Source: Hoeflea sp. 108
GTDB lineage: Bacteria > Pseudomonadota > Alphaproteobacteria > Rhizobiales > Rhizobiaceae
Direction: 5' to 3'
NCBI RefSeq assembly: GCF_000372965.1
Contig: NZ_KB890024.1
Span: forward strand, 1,180,839 to 1,244,838
DNA length: 64,000 bases
Positions 50,986 through 59,284 of the stretch are shown piece after piece. The notes beneath the pieces were generated by a model that did no database searches, was not told the origin of the DNA, and saw only the letters and a list, made by a program, of their open reading frames with translations. The position numbers were made by a program, and so were the translations under genes. Position 1 is the first letter of the stretch, and every line of letters starts with the position of its first letter.

Positions 50986-52124
50986 GGCTTGTCCAGTTCT
51001 GTGGATGCGGTTGAAACCGGGTCGAGGTCGGCTCTGCGGTCGGCAAGGGCGCGCTCGCGTCGTTCCAGCTTCGCCGCCGCATATTCGGCCATGCCGTAGG
51101 CATGACGGCTGCCGGGCGCTTTCATCGCCGGCACCGTGCCGATGACGGCCTTGTTCCAGCTTGATTGCAACGCCTCGGCCAGCAGGTCGAGCCTTACGGG
51201 ATAGGCGACTGACGCATAGCGGATCTGGCTTTCGCCCTTCACGCCGTCGTCGCGGGCGATCGGCACCGGCACGCTCGCCACAAACACATCAGTGGTTTCG
51301 ATGAGCTGGCCGAACGGCCAGGCCTTGCGCAGCGCCTCCGCATCCATCGGTGCAACGTTGACGTCGATGTCATTGGGCGTGCCGGCGACGCGGTAGGGGC
51401 AGCGGCGCTCGCCGCAATTGGCCTGCGCCGAGAATTGCCACAGCGTGTAGCCCTGCCAGTTACCTTTCGGGAAATGGATGCCGATCTCGGGCTTGTAGCG
51501 CGCGTACCAGAGCGGCAGCCGCGACAGCAGCTGGTAGCGATAGCGATTGTCGGCGATGTATTTCGAAGTCGTGCCGTTGGTGTAGAGGATCGGGTAGCGT
51601 CCCGTGCGCTGGAAGATGTAGCGCACGAAGATCTCGGCATCCTCGAGCGACATCCATTTGTCGGGATCGTTCTCCTCGATGTCGAGCGCCATCAGATCGT
51701 CGGGACCAGGCTCGGCGAAATCGAGGAAATTCTGCGCCTGCTCGATCGGATTGCCTGGGCGGCCGAGATGGTAGGCGCCCCATTCGAGGCCGAGCGCCTT
51801 GGCGACGACCTTGCGGGTGTGGAACAGCTCGCGCGCCACGGCGTGCCGCTTCCACAATGCCTTGCACAGGCGGATTTCGGTTTCCGTGCCGGAGCAGAAA
51901 TAGGGCGGAGGCAGGCCGTCGGAGCCCTTGTTGATGAAGCCGACGATGCGCTTGTCGCCTGACAGCTTCTGCCAGTCGATGGAATTGTATTCGTAGGCGT
52001 CGATGACCAGCGCCCGGTCGGGTTTCTTCCAGGGTTCGGAGAAGTCGGAAGCGAGGGCGGCGACGGGGAGGGAGGCGCACGCCGCGGCAAGCGCTGAAAG
52101 CGTGAGCCTGCGAAACCTGGACAC
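50982..52124 (-). CDS. Secreted glycoside hydrolase family 25 protein
   Basis: This 380-residue GH25 (Chalaropsis-type muramidase fold) protein carries ALVIDAYEYNSIDWQKL at the strand holding the first Asp, LMALDIEEND with the catalytic Asp/Glu pair, and PILYTNGTTS, WYARYK and GYTLWQFSA further on. A C-terminal region of about 130 residues has no known domain. I prefer the GTG at 52124, because it gives a neat signal peptide (SRFRRLTLSALAAACASLPV then AALA) with GAGGGG upstream. An ATG at 52178 lies inside a CtrA-like TTAACCAT box. The likely role is to cut peptidoglycan in growth or division. Confidence 0.88.
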   Translation of the reverse strand: MSRFRRLTLSALAAACASLPVAALASDFSEPWKKPDRALVIDAYEYNSIDWQKLSGDKRIVGFINKGSDGLPPPYFCSGTETEIRLCKALWKRHAVARELFHTRKVVAKALGLEWGAYHLGRPGNPIEQAQNFLDFAEPGPDDLMALDIEENDPDKWMSLEDAEIFVRYIFQRTGRYPILYTNGTTSKYIADNRYRYQLLSRLPLWYARYKPEIGIHFPKGNWQGYTLWQFSAQANCGERRCPYRVAGTPNDIDVNVAPMDAEALRKAWPFGQLIETTDVFVASVPVPIARDDGVKGESQIRYASVAYPVRLDLLAEALQSSWNKAVIGTVPAMKAPGSRHAYGMAEYAAAKLERRERALADRRADLDPVSTASTELDKP

Positions 52125-52176
52125 CAGTCCCCTCAAGCGGCGATCCCCGATGATCGATAGCCGATCGTGAACCGTC

Positions 52177-52184
52177 ATGGTTAA
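52177..52184 (-). promoter_or_regulatory. CtrA-type half-site TTAACCAT before the GH25 gene
   Basis: Read on the minus strand the bases are TTAACCAT, the 8-mer CtrA site known from Caulobacter and rhizobia. It lies 52-60 bases upstream of the preferred GH25 start. Its presence fits a cell-cycle-timed wall hydrolase; it is a short motif, so chance is possible. Confidence 0.45.
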
Positions 52185-52420
52185 GGAAATACTGATGAAG
52201 CTCCAGCACCCAAGGGTTGAAGCGTCAGCCTATTTGAACCGGTTGCCGCTGGTGTCGCTATAGCAGCGATGGGTGACGACGCCCTGTTTTGGTTTCGAGT
52301 TCGGCCAAAAATTTGACGTTTACGTAAAAAGTCACTTTCCCTCGCTGAAGGAACGCGGCTAGTGTGGGCGGCAGGCGGTGGTGAGGCCGCGATAGCACGT
52401 CATCAGCAGGAGGAAGCGTC

Positions 52421-54199
52421 ATGTATCGCGCCCCGGTGGAAGAGATTGCCTTTGCGCTGAAGCATGTGGCGGGCCTGAAGGCAGCGCTCGACGCGGGCAG
52501 GTTCGGCGACCTTGGTGAAGACCTGGTCGACGCGATCCTGGGCGAGGCAGGCCGCTTCGCCAGCGAGGAAGTGGCGCCGCTCTACGAGATCGGCGACAAG
52601 GTCGGGGCCAAGCTCAAGGATGCGGCCGTGACCATGCCGCCCGGCTGGAAGGACGTCTACAAGCACTGGGCCGAGGGTGGTTGGAACGGCCTCAACGGTC
52701 CTGAGGAGTACGGTGGCCAGGGCCTGCCGACGATGCTGGGTGTTGCCGCACTCGAAATGTGGAACTCGGCCTCCATGGCCTTCGGCATCGGCCCGACGCT
52801 GACCATGGGGGCGATCGAGGCGCTGGAAAAGCATGCATCGGAAGAATTGAAGGCACTCTATCTCGCCAAGATCATCTCCGGCGAGTGGATGGGCACGATG
52901 AACCTGACCGAGCCGCAGGCCGGTTCGGATCTCGCCGCCCTGCGCACTCGCGCCGAACGATCAGGCGACGGCACCTACCGCATCTTCGGCCAGAAGATCT
53001 TCATCACCTATGGCGAGCACGACCTGACCGACAACATCGTGCATCTGGTGTTGGCCCGGCTGCCGGACGCGCCGGTCGGTACGCGCGGAATCTCGCTGTT
53101 CCTCGTGCCCAAGTTCCTGCTCAATGACAACGGCACGCCGGGTGCGCGCAACGATGTGTTCTGCTCGGGCATCGAGGAAAAGCTCGGCATCCATGCTTCG
53201 CCGACCTGCACGATGATCTATGGCGACGGCTTCGCCAAAGGCCGTGAGCCGGGTGCGGTGGGCTGGCTGATCGGCGAGGAGAACAGGGGCCTCGCCTGCA
53301 TGTTCACGATGATGAACAATGCTCGCCTGTCGGTCGGCATGCAGGGCGTGGCGGTGGCTGAAGCCGCGTTCCAGAAGGCGCTCGCTTACGCCAACGACCG
53401 CCGCCAGGGCAAGGCCTCCGGCTACACCGGCGAAGGCATGGCACCGATCGTTTATCACCCCGACGTGCAGCGCAATCTCTTGACCATGAAGGCGCTGACC
53501 CAGGGGGCGCGCGCCATCACCTATGCCTGCGCCCACGCGCTCGACATGGCGCGCATCTCCGAAGGCACGGAGAAGGCGCACTGGCAGGACCGCGCCAACC
53601 TGTTGACGCCGATCGCCAAGGCTTTCGCCACCGACGTCGGTGTCGATGTCGCCTCGCTCGGCGTACAGGTGCATGGCGGCATGGGCTTCATCGAGGAGAC
53701 GGGAGCGGCGCGCTTGCTGCGCGATGCTCGCATCGCCCCGATCTATGAAGGCACCAACGGCATCCAGGCGATCGATCTGGTCGTCCGCAAGCTGCCGCTC
53801 GGAAATGGCGACCATGTCTTCGACTATATCGGCGAGCTCGATGCCGCCGCCAATGCGGTCGCGGCCCTCAACAGCGAGGACTATGGCCGCACCGCGATCT
53901 GCCTGGAGCAGGCGCTGGACGAATTGCAGCAGTCCACGCGCTTCCTGCAAAAGCAAATCGAGAACGGCCGAACGGACGATGCCCTGGCCGGCGCCACGCC
54001 CTATCTCAGGCTGTTCGCGCTGGCCGCCGGCGGCTCTTATCTGGCGCGCGCGGCCGTGGCCGAGGGCGACGCGGGGCGCATCGCCTTGTGCCGGTTCTTT
54101 GCCGAGAACCTGCTCGGCGAGACTACGGCGCTGAAGGAGCGCGTCACCGGCGGCGCGGCAAGCCTGCACCAAGCCGCCAAGGCGCTGGTTTCGGTATAA
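52421..54199 (+). CDS. Acyl-CoA dehydrogenase with extended C-terminus (DmdC-like)
   Basis: This 592-residue flavoprotein belongs to the long acyl-CoA dehydrogenases with an extra C-terminal domain (about residues 465-590), as in 3-methylmercaptopropionyl-CoA dehydrogenase DmdC and FadE-like enzymes. The catalytic base is E443 (PIYEGTNGIQAIDL). FAD segments include MGTMNLTEPQAGSDLAALRT and VQVHGGMGFIEETGAARLLR. AGGAGG precedes the ATG at 52421. A crotonase gene follows after 26 bases, giving two successive beta-oxidation steps. True DMSP use is not shown; a short or medium straight-chain acyl-CoA is as likely. Confidence 0.9.
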   Translation: MYRAPVEEIAFALKHVAGLKAALDAGRFGDLGEDLVDAILGEAGRFASEEVAPLYEIGDKVGAKLKDAAVTMPPGWKDVYKHWAEGGWNGLNGPEEYGGQGLPTMLGVAALEMWNSASMAFGIGPTLTMGAIEALEKHASEELKALYLAKIISGEWMGTMNLTEPQAGSDLAALRTRAERSGDGTYRIFGQKIFITYGEHDLTDNIVHLVLARLPDAPVGTRGISLFLVPKFLLNDNGTPGARNDVFCSGIEEKLGIHASPTCTMIYGDGFAKGREPGAVGWLIGEENRGLACMFTMMNNARLSVGMQGVAVAEAAFQKALAYANDRRQGKASGYTGEGMAPIVYHPDVQRNLLTMKALTQGARAITYACAHALDMARISEGTEKAHWQDRANLLTPIAKAFATDVGVDVASLGVQVHGGMGFIEETGAARLLRDARIAPIYEGTNGIQAIDLVVRKLPLGNGDHVFDYIGELDAAANAVAALNSEDYGRTAICLEQALDELQQSTRFLQKQIENGRTDDALAGATPYLRLFALAAGGSYLARAAVAEGDAGRIALCRFFAENLLGETTALKERVTGGAASLHQAAKALVSV

Positions 54200-54225
54200 G
54201 AATCTGGGACGAGGAACAGTCTGAC

Positions 54226-54975
54226 GTGAGCGACCATATTGTCATCGAGCGGCAGGATGCCGTTCAGATCATCCGGATGAACCGTCCGGACAAGAAGAAT
54301 GCCATCACGCGCGCCATGTATGGTGAGATGGCCGCAGCGCTGAAGGCCGGCGACGCCGATCCGGCAGTACGCGTGCACGTCTTTCTCGGTGTGCCCGGTG
54401 CCTTCTCGGCCGGCAACGACCTCGCCGATTTCATGGCGATCGCCACCGGCGGCGAGGGCGGCGCCGAGGTGTGGGAATTTCTCGGGGCGCTTGCGCTGGT
54501 CGAAAAGCCGATCGTCTCGGGCGTCGACGGCATTGCGGTCGGCATCGGTACGACCATCAACCTGCATTGCGACCTGACCTTCGCCACGCCGCGCACCACC
54601 TTCCGCACGCCGTTCGTCGATCTCGGCCTGGTTCCCGAAGCGGGCTCGAGCCTGCTTGCACCGCGCGTGCTCGGCCAGCAGGGGGCCTTTGCGCTGCTCG
54701 GCCTGGGCGAGGGTTTTCCGGCCGGGCGGGCGCTCGCGGCCGGGCTGATCTACAAGGTGGTGTCCGAAGACGAACTTGAGGCTGCCACCCTTGCGGCAGC
54801 ACGCGAGATTGCTGCCAAGCCACCGGAAGCGCTGAAGATCGCGCGTGACCTGATGCGCGGCGACCGGTCTGAGCTCGTCGCCCGCATCAAGGAGGAAGGC
54901 GAGCATTTCCGTGCCCGCCTCAAATCCGACGAGGCGCGCGCCGCTCTCGTCGCCTTCATGACGCGCAAGAAGTGA
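54226..54975 (+). CDS. Enoyl-CoA hydratase/isomerase family protein
   Basis: This 249-residue crotonase-fold enzyme has the oxyanion segments GVPGAFSAGNDLADF and GIAVGIGTTINLHCDLTFATPR, then PFVDLGLVPEAGSS with the Glu usual in hydratases. A second Glu typical of classic hydratases is not clear, so an isomerase or other crotonase reaction is possible. The start is a GTG at 54226 with GAGGAA upstream. It follows the acyl-CoA dehydrogenase by 26 bases and is co-transcribed with it. Confidence 0.9.
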   Translation: MSDHIVIERQDAVQIIRMNRPDKKNAITRAMYGEMAAALKAGDADPAVRVHVFLGVPGAFSAGNDLADFMAIATGGEGGAEVWEFLGALALVEKPIVSGVDGIAVGIGTTINLHCDLTFATPRTTFRTPFVDLGLVPEAGSSLLAPRVLGQQGAFALLGLGEGFPAGRALAAGLIYKVVSEDELEAATLAAAREIAAKPPEALKIARDLMRGDRSELVARIKEEGEHFRARLKSDEARAALVAFMTRKK

Positions 54976-55012
54976 GTTGGTTGGCCTCCCCACATCAAGG
55001 GAGGCCAGGAAC

Positions 55013-55630
55013 CTACGGATAAAGCCTGTCCTTGTCCCAATCGCCCTTGTCGTTGGCGGTGAAGACGATGCGGTCGTGCAGGCGGAAGGGCCGGTCGTGC
55101 CAGAATTCGATCTGGCTCGGCCGGATGCGGAAGCCCGACCAGTGCGCCGGCCGCGGGATTTCGCCGATGGCGTGGCGGGCGGTGTATTCGGCCACCGCCT
55201 TCTCCAGTGCAAAGCGGCTTTCCAGCGGACGCGACTGCTTCGAGGCCCAGGCCCCGATTCGGCTGCCACGCGGACGCGAGGCGAAATAGGCGTCGGCTTC
55301 GGCGTCGGTGACGATTTCCACAGGACCGCGCACGCGCACCTGGCGCCGCAGCGACTTCCAGTGGAAGCACATCGCGGCCTTCATCGTCGCCAGGATCTCT
55401 CGGCCCTTGGCGCTTTCGAAGTTGGTGTAGAAGACGAAGCCCTGCTCGTCGAAGCCCTTGAGCAGCACCATGCGCACGTCGGGCAGGCCGTCGGTGTCGA
55501 CGGTCGCCAGCGCCACCGCGTTGGGGTCGTTCGGCTCGCTGGCCGTCGCATCCTTCAGCCATGCCGCAAAGAGCCGATATGGCTCCGCGCTTTCAGTGAA
55601 GTCACCCGTTGTTAACTCTGTGTCCGTCAT
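55013..55630 (-). CDS. pdxH: Pyridoxamine 5'-phosphate oxidase
   Basis: This 205-residue FMN enzyme makes pyridoxal 5'-phosphate from PNP or PMP. It has the FMN motif MVLLKGFDEQGFVFYTNFES, the substrate segments KAAMCFHWKSLRRQVRVRG, then ASRPRGSRIGAWASKQS, and the conserved end WDKDRLYP. I use the ATG at 55630. It is convergent with the crotonase gene and divergent from the lipoprotein gene. The window's many PLP enzymes depend on its product. Confidence 0.96.
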   Translation of the reverse strand: MTDTELTTGDFTESAEPYRLFAAWLKDATASEPNDPNAVALATVDTDGLPDVRMVLLKGFDEQGFVFYTNFESAKGREILATMKAAMCFHWKSLRRQVRVRGPVEIVTDAEADAYFASRPRGSRIGAWASKQSRPLESRFALEKAVAEYTARHAIGEIPRPAHWSGFRIRPSQIEFWHDRPFRLHDRIVFTANDKGDWDKDRLYP

Positions 55631-55672
55631 AGCTCTTACTCGACCTGCCAATGCCGACCGGGAGAATGCCTA

Positions 55673-56134
55673 TTGTCGCGCCCCGCGCAAGCCTTTGAAG
55701 GCCTTTGCCACCCGCAAATCGGGTTCCGATGCCTCAAGGTAGCGGTGCTTTTTGGTCTGATGACGACGACGGCATGTGGCGTCGGCGGCTTCAGCCTGGA
55801 AAAGGCGGAGGTGGACCGCAGCCTGCTGACCAGCAAGGTGCCGGCAACCGACACGCTTCCCGATGCGAATCGGCTCTCCGACCAGGCAACGATCCGCAAC
55901 GCGGTTTCGTCCGCCGATGTGCGTGAACTCGCTGGGCAGCCGATTGCCTGGGCCAACACCGATACCGGCGCGCGAGGGCAGATCACGGCACTCGCCGAGA
56001 CCATGGAACGCGGCGTCCTGTGCCGCAAATTCGCCGCCTCCCGCGAGAGCTTCGACGGCGTCACCCTGTTCAAGGGCGAAATCTGCGCGGCGGGCGCCGG
56101 AACCTGGCAGATGCTGGCCTTCGAGCCTGCCTGA
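55673..56134 (+). CDS. Surface-antigen-like lipoprotein (RT0821/Lpp0805 type)
   Basis: This 153-residue protein has a hydrophobic export segment ending in a lipobox-like MTTTAC (Cys at about residue 35). The domain after it (WANTDTGARGQITALAETME, then VLCRKFAASRES and GEICAAGAGTWQML) matches the RT0821/Lpp0805 surface-protein family, with its two conserved cysteines. The start is uncertain: TTG at 55673 is used, with a GTG at 55745 in frame. It is probably an outer-membrane lipoprotein of unknown role. It precedes the DnaJ-class gene by 88 bases. Confidence 0.75.
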   Translation: MSRPAQAFEGLCHPQIGFRCLKVAVLFGLMTTTACGVGGFSLEKAEVDRSLLTSKVPATDTLPDANRLSDQATIRNAVSSADVRELAGQPIAWANTDTGARGQITALAETMERGVLCRKFAASRESFDGVTLFKGEICAAGAGTWQMLAFEPA

Positions 56135-56222
56135 GAATAGCGTCGCTGCAGCCTCTGGAATTTGTTCCTAGGCAAGCGCATATAGAGAAGAGCCAACCCT
56201 TTCAATTTGCGTGGGACTTTGC

Positions 56223-57176
56223 ATGCGCGACCCCTATGAGGTGCTGGGCGTTGCCAAGAACGCCTCGGCCAAGGACATCAAATCGGCTTTCCGCAAGCTC
56301 GCCAAGAAGCATCACCCGGACCAGAATCCGGATGATCCGAAGGCAAAGGAGCGTTTTTCGGCAGCCAACCAGGCCTATGAGATTCTCGGCGACGAGAAGA
56401 AGAAGGCATCTTTCGACCGTGGCGAGATCGATGCCGAGGGCAAGCCTCGCTTCCATGGCTTCGAGGGTGCCGGCGGCGGCGATCCCTTTGGCGGTTTCCG
56501 CCGCCAGCAGGGCGGCCCGGGCGCCAGCCACTTCGAGTTCCGTCAGTCGGGGCCAGGCGGCGGCGGTTCGTTCGACGCCGGTGACATTTTCAGCCAGATT
56601 TTCGGCGATGCCTTCGGTCAGCGCGGTGGTGCCGGTGCCGGCGCGCATCCAGGTGCCGGCATGGGCAGTGGTCAGCGGGCTCAGCCAGGAGCCGACATCA
56701 ATGTCAGCCTCGACGTAACCATAGAGGAAGCTGCGACCGCGCCCAAGGTGACGGCCCAGTTTCCCGACGGGCGCAAGATCGCCGTCAAGCTTCCTGAATA
56801 TGTCGAGGACGGCCAGACGATCCGCCTCAAGGGCCAGGGCGAGCAGGGCTTCGGCGGCGCCGGCGACGCGCTGGTCAAGATCAGGTTCCGCCTTCATCCA
56901 CGCTACAGGATCGAGGGCAGGGACCTTCATGTCGACCTGCCGGTCAGCCTCAAGGACGCGGTGCTGGGCGCCAAGGCGGCGGTGGAAACGCCGACCGGCC
57001 GACTTGCGGTGAAGGTTCCCGAATGGTCGAGCTCAGACAAGGTGCTGCGCATCAAGGGGCGTGGTCTGCCGGAAAAGGCCGGCGGCCATGGCGACCTCTA
57101 TGCCCATGTGCGGGTGATGTTGCCCGAGGGCGGTGATCCCGCGCTGGAAGAACTGGTGCGCAAATTTGCCGACTGA
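56223..57176 (+). CDS. DnaJ-class co-chaperone without zinc finger (CbpA/type II)
   Basis: This 317-residue J-domain protein stimulates DnaK. The J domain (about residues 1-68) holds the HPD motif in KKHHPDQN. A Gly/Phe-rich region (about 78-165, FHGFEGAGGG) and the two C-terminal substrate-binding beta domains (about 170-310) follow. The CXXCXGXG zinc modules of DnaJ are missing, so it is the CbpA-like type. I use the ATG at 56223; a GTG at 56211 adds four residues. A hairpin follows the stop, then fabI. Confidence 0.92.
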   Translation: MRDPYEVLGVAKNASAKDIKSAFRKLAKKHHPDQNPDDPKAKERFSAANQAYEILGDEKKKASFDRGEIDAEGKPRFHGFEGAGGGDPFGGFRRQQGGPGASHFEFRQSGPGGGGSFDAGDIFSQIFGDAFGQRGGAGAGAHPGAGMGSGQRAQPGADINVSLDVTIEEAATAPKVTAQFPDGRKIAVKLPEYVEDGQTIRLKGQGEQGFGGAGDALVKIRFRLHPRYRIEGRDLHVDLPVSLKDAVLGAKAAVETPTGRLAVKVPEWSSSDKVLRIKGRGLPEKAGGHGDLYAHVRVMLPEGGDPALEELVRKFAD

Positions 57177-57181
57177 TGTCG

Positions 57182-57203
57182 GGCCAGCGAGTTTTTGCTG
57201 GCC
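57182..57203 (+). terminator. Hairpin after the DnaJ-class gene
   Basis: GGCCAGC (57182-57188), loop with TTTTT, GCTGGCC (57197-57203) begins 5 bases after the stop. There is no trailing T-run, but the place suggests a transcript end before fabI. Confidence 0.55.
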
Positions 57204-57227
57204 TCACAGCCTTGGGCGCATGAAAGC

Positions 57228-57257
57228 TTGAAGGTCAAGATTGCCTATGCGATAGGC
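57228..57257 (+). promoter_or_regulatory. fabI promoter with an overlapping palindrome
   Basis: TTGAAG (57228-57233) and GATAGG (57251-57256) with a 17-base spacer form a plausible promoter about 36 bases before the fabI start. The perfect palindrome GCCTAT-GCG-ATAGGC (57243-57257) covers the -10 element. This is a natural place for a repressor of fatty acid synthesis genes; the regulator is unknown. Confidence 0.5.
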
Positions 57258-57292
57258 TCTCCAAAACAATTCAAGCATTGGAGTGCGCTCAC

Positions 57293-58111
57293 ATGGCGGG
57301 TGGACAGGGCCTGATGGCCGGCAAGCGCGGCCTTATTCTCGGCGTCGCCAACAACAGATCGATTGCCTGGGGCATCGCCAAGGCCTGTTCCGACCAGGGT
57401 GCGGAACTGGCGTTCACCTATCAGGGCGATGCGCTGAAGAAGCGCGTCGAGCCGCTTGCAGCTGAAATCGGCGCTTTCGTCTGTGGCCATTGCGATGTGA
57501 CCGACATGGCCAGCATCGACGCCGTGTTCGAGACGCTGGAAAAGAAGTGGGGCAAGCTCGACTTCGTCGTCCACGCCATTGGCTTTTCCGACAAGGAAGA
57601 GCTGACGGGCCGTTATGTCGACACCAGCCATGGCAACTTCCTGAAAACAATGGACATTTCGGTCTACTCCTTCACGGCGATCGCCCAGCGCGCCGAGAAG
57701 CTGATGACCGACGGCGGCTCGCTTCTGACCATGACCTATTACGGTGCCGAGAAGGTGATGCCGAATTACAACGTCATGGGCATCGCCAAGGCGGCGCTCG
57801 AAGCGAGCGTGAAGTATCTGGCCGTCGACCTTGGGCCGAAGAACATCCGCGTTAATGCGATCTCGGCCGGTCCGATCAAGACGCTCGCAGCGTCCGGCAT
57901 CGACGACTTCCGCTACATTCTCAAGTGGAACGAATACAACGCGCCGCTGCGCCGCACCGTGTCGATCGACGAGGTTGGCGATTCTGGCCTGTATTTCCTG
58001 TCGAACCTGTCGCGCGGCGTCACCGGCGAAGTGCATCATGTCGACTCGGGCTACCATGTCGTCGGCATGAAGGCGGTCGACGCGCCCGACATCTCGACCG
58101 TCAAGGACTGA
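57293..58111 (+). CDS. fabI: Enoyl-[acyl-carrier-protein] reductase FabI
   Basis: This 272-residue NADH-dependent enoyl-ACP reductase does the last step of each fatty acid elongation cycle and is the target of triclosan. It has the FabI cofactor segment LILGVANNRSIAWGIA, then MTYYGAEKVMPNYNVMGIAK with catalytic Y159 and K166 (and Y149). VNAISAGPIKTLAASGI is the substrate-loop segment. The ATG at 57293 has GGAG 8 bases upstream. Rhizobia often have two fabI genes; this form, following a DnaJ-class gene and before a phosphatase gene, is the FabI1-like housekeeping type by context. Confidence 0.96.
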   Translation: MAGGQGLMAGKRGLILGVANNRSIAWGIAKACSDQGAELAFTYQGDALKKRVEPLAAEIGAFVCGHCDVTDMASIDAVFETLEKKWGKLDFVVHAIGFSDKEELTGRYVDTSHGNFLKTMDISVYSFTAIAQRAEKLMTDGGSLLTMTYYGAEKVMPNYNVMGIAKAALEASVKYLAVDLGPKNIRVNAISAGPIKTLAASGIDDFRYILKWNEYNAPLRRTVSIDEVGDSGLYFLSNLSRGVTGEVHHVDSGYHVVGMKAVDAPDISTVKD

Positions 58112-58147
58112 TCCGACAGCAACCGCTCAGCCCTTGCCCTGCCCGGT

Positions 58148-58735
58148 ATGACACCGCTCATCTATTTTGTGCGCCACGGCCAGACGGCCTGGAATGCAGA
58201 GCAGCGCCTGCAGGGCCAGGCCGACACCGACATCGATGCGCTCGGCCGCGAACAGGCCGACCGCAACGGTGCGAAACTGGCCGAGCTGATCGCCGATCCG
58301 GAAAACTTCGACTTCGTCGCAAGCCCGATGCGTCGGACGCGCGAGACGATGGAGCGCGTTCGCGGCGGCATGGGGCTGGACCCCGGCGTCTACCGGACCG
58401 ACACGCGCCTGGTCGAGGTCAATTTCGGCGACTGGCAAGGCTACACATTCGCCGAGCTGGAGCAACGCTCGCCCGGCGCTTCGCAGGCGCGCCGCCACGA
58501 CAAGTGGGATTTCGTGCCGCCCGGCGACTATGCCGAAAGCTACGCGATGCTGACCGAGCGCGTGCGACCTTGGCTCGAAGCTGTTCGCCAGCCGACGGTC
58601 TGCGTCACCCATGGCGGCGTGCTGCGCGCCATCTTCCGGCTGGTCGGATCCATGCCCAAAAACGAAGCCGCGGCCCTGGAGATTCCCCAGGACCGCGTGC
58701 TGAAAGTCGAAAACGGCCGCCTCGACTGGCTTTGA
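58148..58735 (+). CDS. Histidine phosphatase family protein (GpmB-like)
   Basis: This 195-residue phosphoglycerate-mutase-like phosphatase has the catalytic RHG at residues 9-11 (FVRHGQTAWN), EVNFGDWQG and the second His in CVTHGGVLRA. Short members of this kind are mostly phosphatases of unclear substrate, not mutases. It follows fabI by 36 bases on the same strand and may be co-transcribed. Start ATG at 58148. Confidence 0.9.
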   Translation: MTPLIYFVRHGQTAWNAEQRLQGQADTDIDALGREQADRNGAKLAELIADPENFDFVASPMRRTRETMERVRGGMGLDPGVYRTDTRLVEVNFGDWQGYTFAELEQRSPGASQARRHDKWDFVPPGDYAESYAMLTERVRPWLEAVRQPTVCVTHGGVLRAIFRLVGSMPKNEAAALEIPQDRVLKVENGRLDWL

Positions 58736-58755
58736 GCCGTCGGCCGGTGGGCTGC

Positions 58756-59004
58756 CTACTGCGGCAACTGCATGTCGGTGATCAGGTTCTCGCCGCCGAC
58801 CACGTCATAGGCCAGGAGCACGTCCATGCCTGGCTTGATGTTGTCGACGTCGAACTCGCCCGGCAGCTTGTAGGACTTGCCATTATCCAGGGTGATGATC
58901 GCCTTGTCCTTGTCGATGGACTTGACCTGGCCTTCGGCCTCGGCGGCGAACGCTGCGCCTGACATCATGAGCACGGCGGCAACGGCGCCAATAAGGGTAC
59001 GCAT
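58756..59004 (-). CDS. DUF1344 periplasmic small protein
   Basis: This 82-residue secreted protein of the DUF1344 family has a signal peptide (MRTLIGAVAAVLMMSGAAFA, cleavage near residue 20-22). A small OB-like domain follows (EGQVKSIDKDKAIITLDNGK, then SYKLPGEFDV). GAGGA precedes the ATG at 59004. Family members are widespread in rhizobia with no proven role. It is convergent with the phosphatase gene, 20 bases between stops. Confidence 0.85.
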   Translation of the reverse strand: MRTLIGAVAAVLMMSGAAFAAEAEGQVKSIDKDKAIITLDNGKSYKLPGEFDVDNIKPGMDVLLAYDVVGGENLITDMQLPQ

Positions 59005-59191
59005 TATCGTCCTCTTTTCCTCTGCGCCTCTCCCAAGGCGAACGATTGATGAGCGGGCAGGAAGGAAGCAGAAACCAAGCGAATGTGTCAAAACTAAATC
59101 GCCTGCGATCACAGTTTGACCACCGCTAATATGGGCCAATCCGGCGTGGCGCATCTTTGTCGTAGCGCAAGCGACGCTCCATTTCCCTGTG

Positions 59192-59244
59192 GCGCATGAT
59201 CTCGTCCGAAAAGCAATTTTACTTTTCCAGGTCATGCGCTAGAA
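59192..59244. repeat. Rhizobial dispersed palindromic repeat, GCGCATGA type
   Basis: GCGCATGA (59192-59199) and TCATGCGC (59232-59239) form perfect 8-base arms. Between them are CCGAAAAG and CTTTTCCAG. This matches, from memory, a very frequent intergenic palindrome in rhizobial genomes (arms near ATGATC...CCGAAAA...TTTTC...ATCATGCGC). It ends 40 bases before aroC. Confidence 0.65.
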
Positions 59245-59284
59245 CCCCGCCATATGCCGGCAAGGAGCCGGGAAGGGCCTGTCC

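Noticed and set aside
52421..54199. Dedicated DMSP (dmdC) pathway gene
   Set aside because: Only the dehydrogenase architecture fits. No dmdA or dmdB neighbour is present, and the adjacent crotonase is generic.
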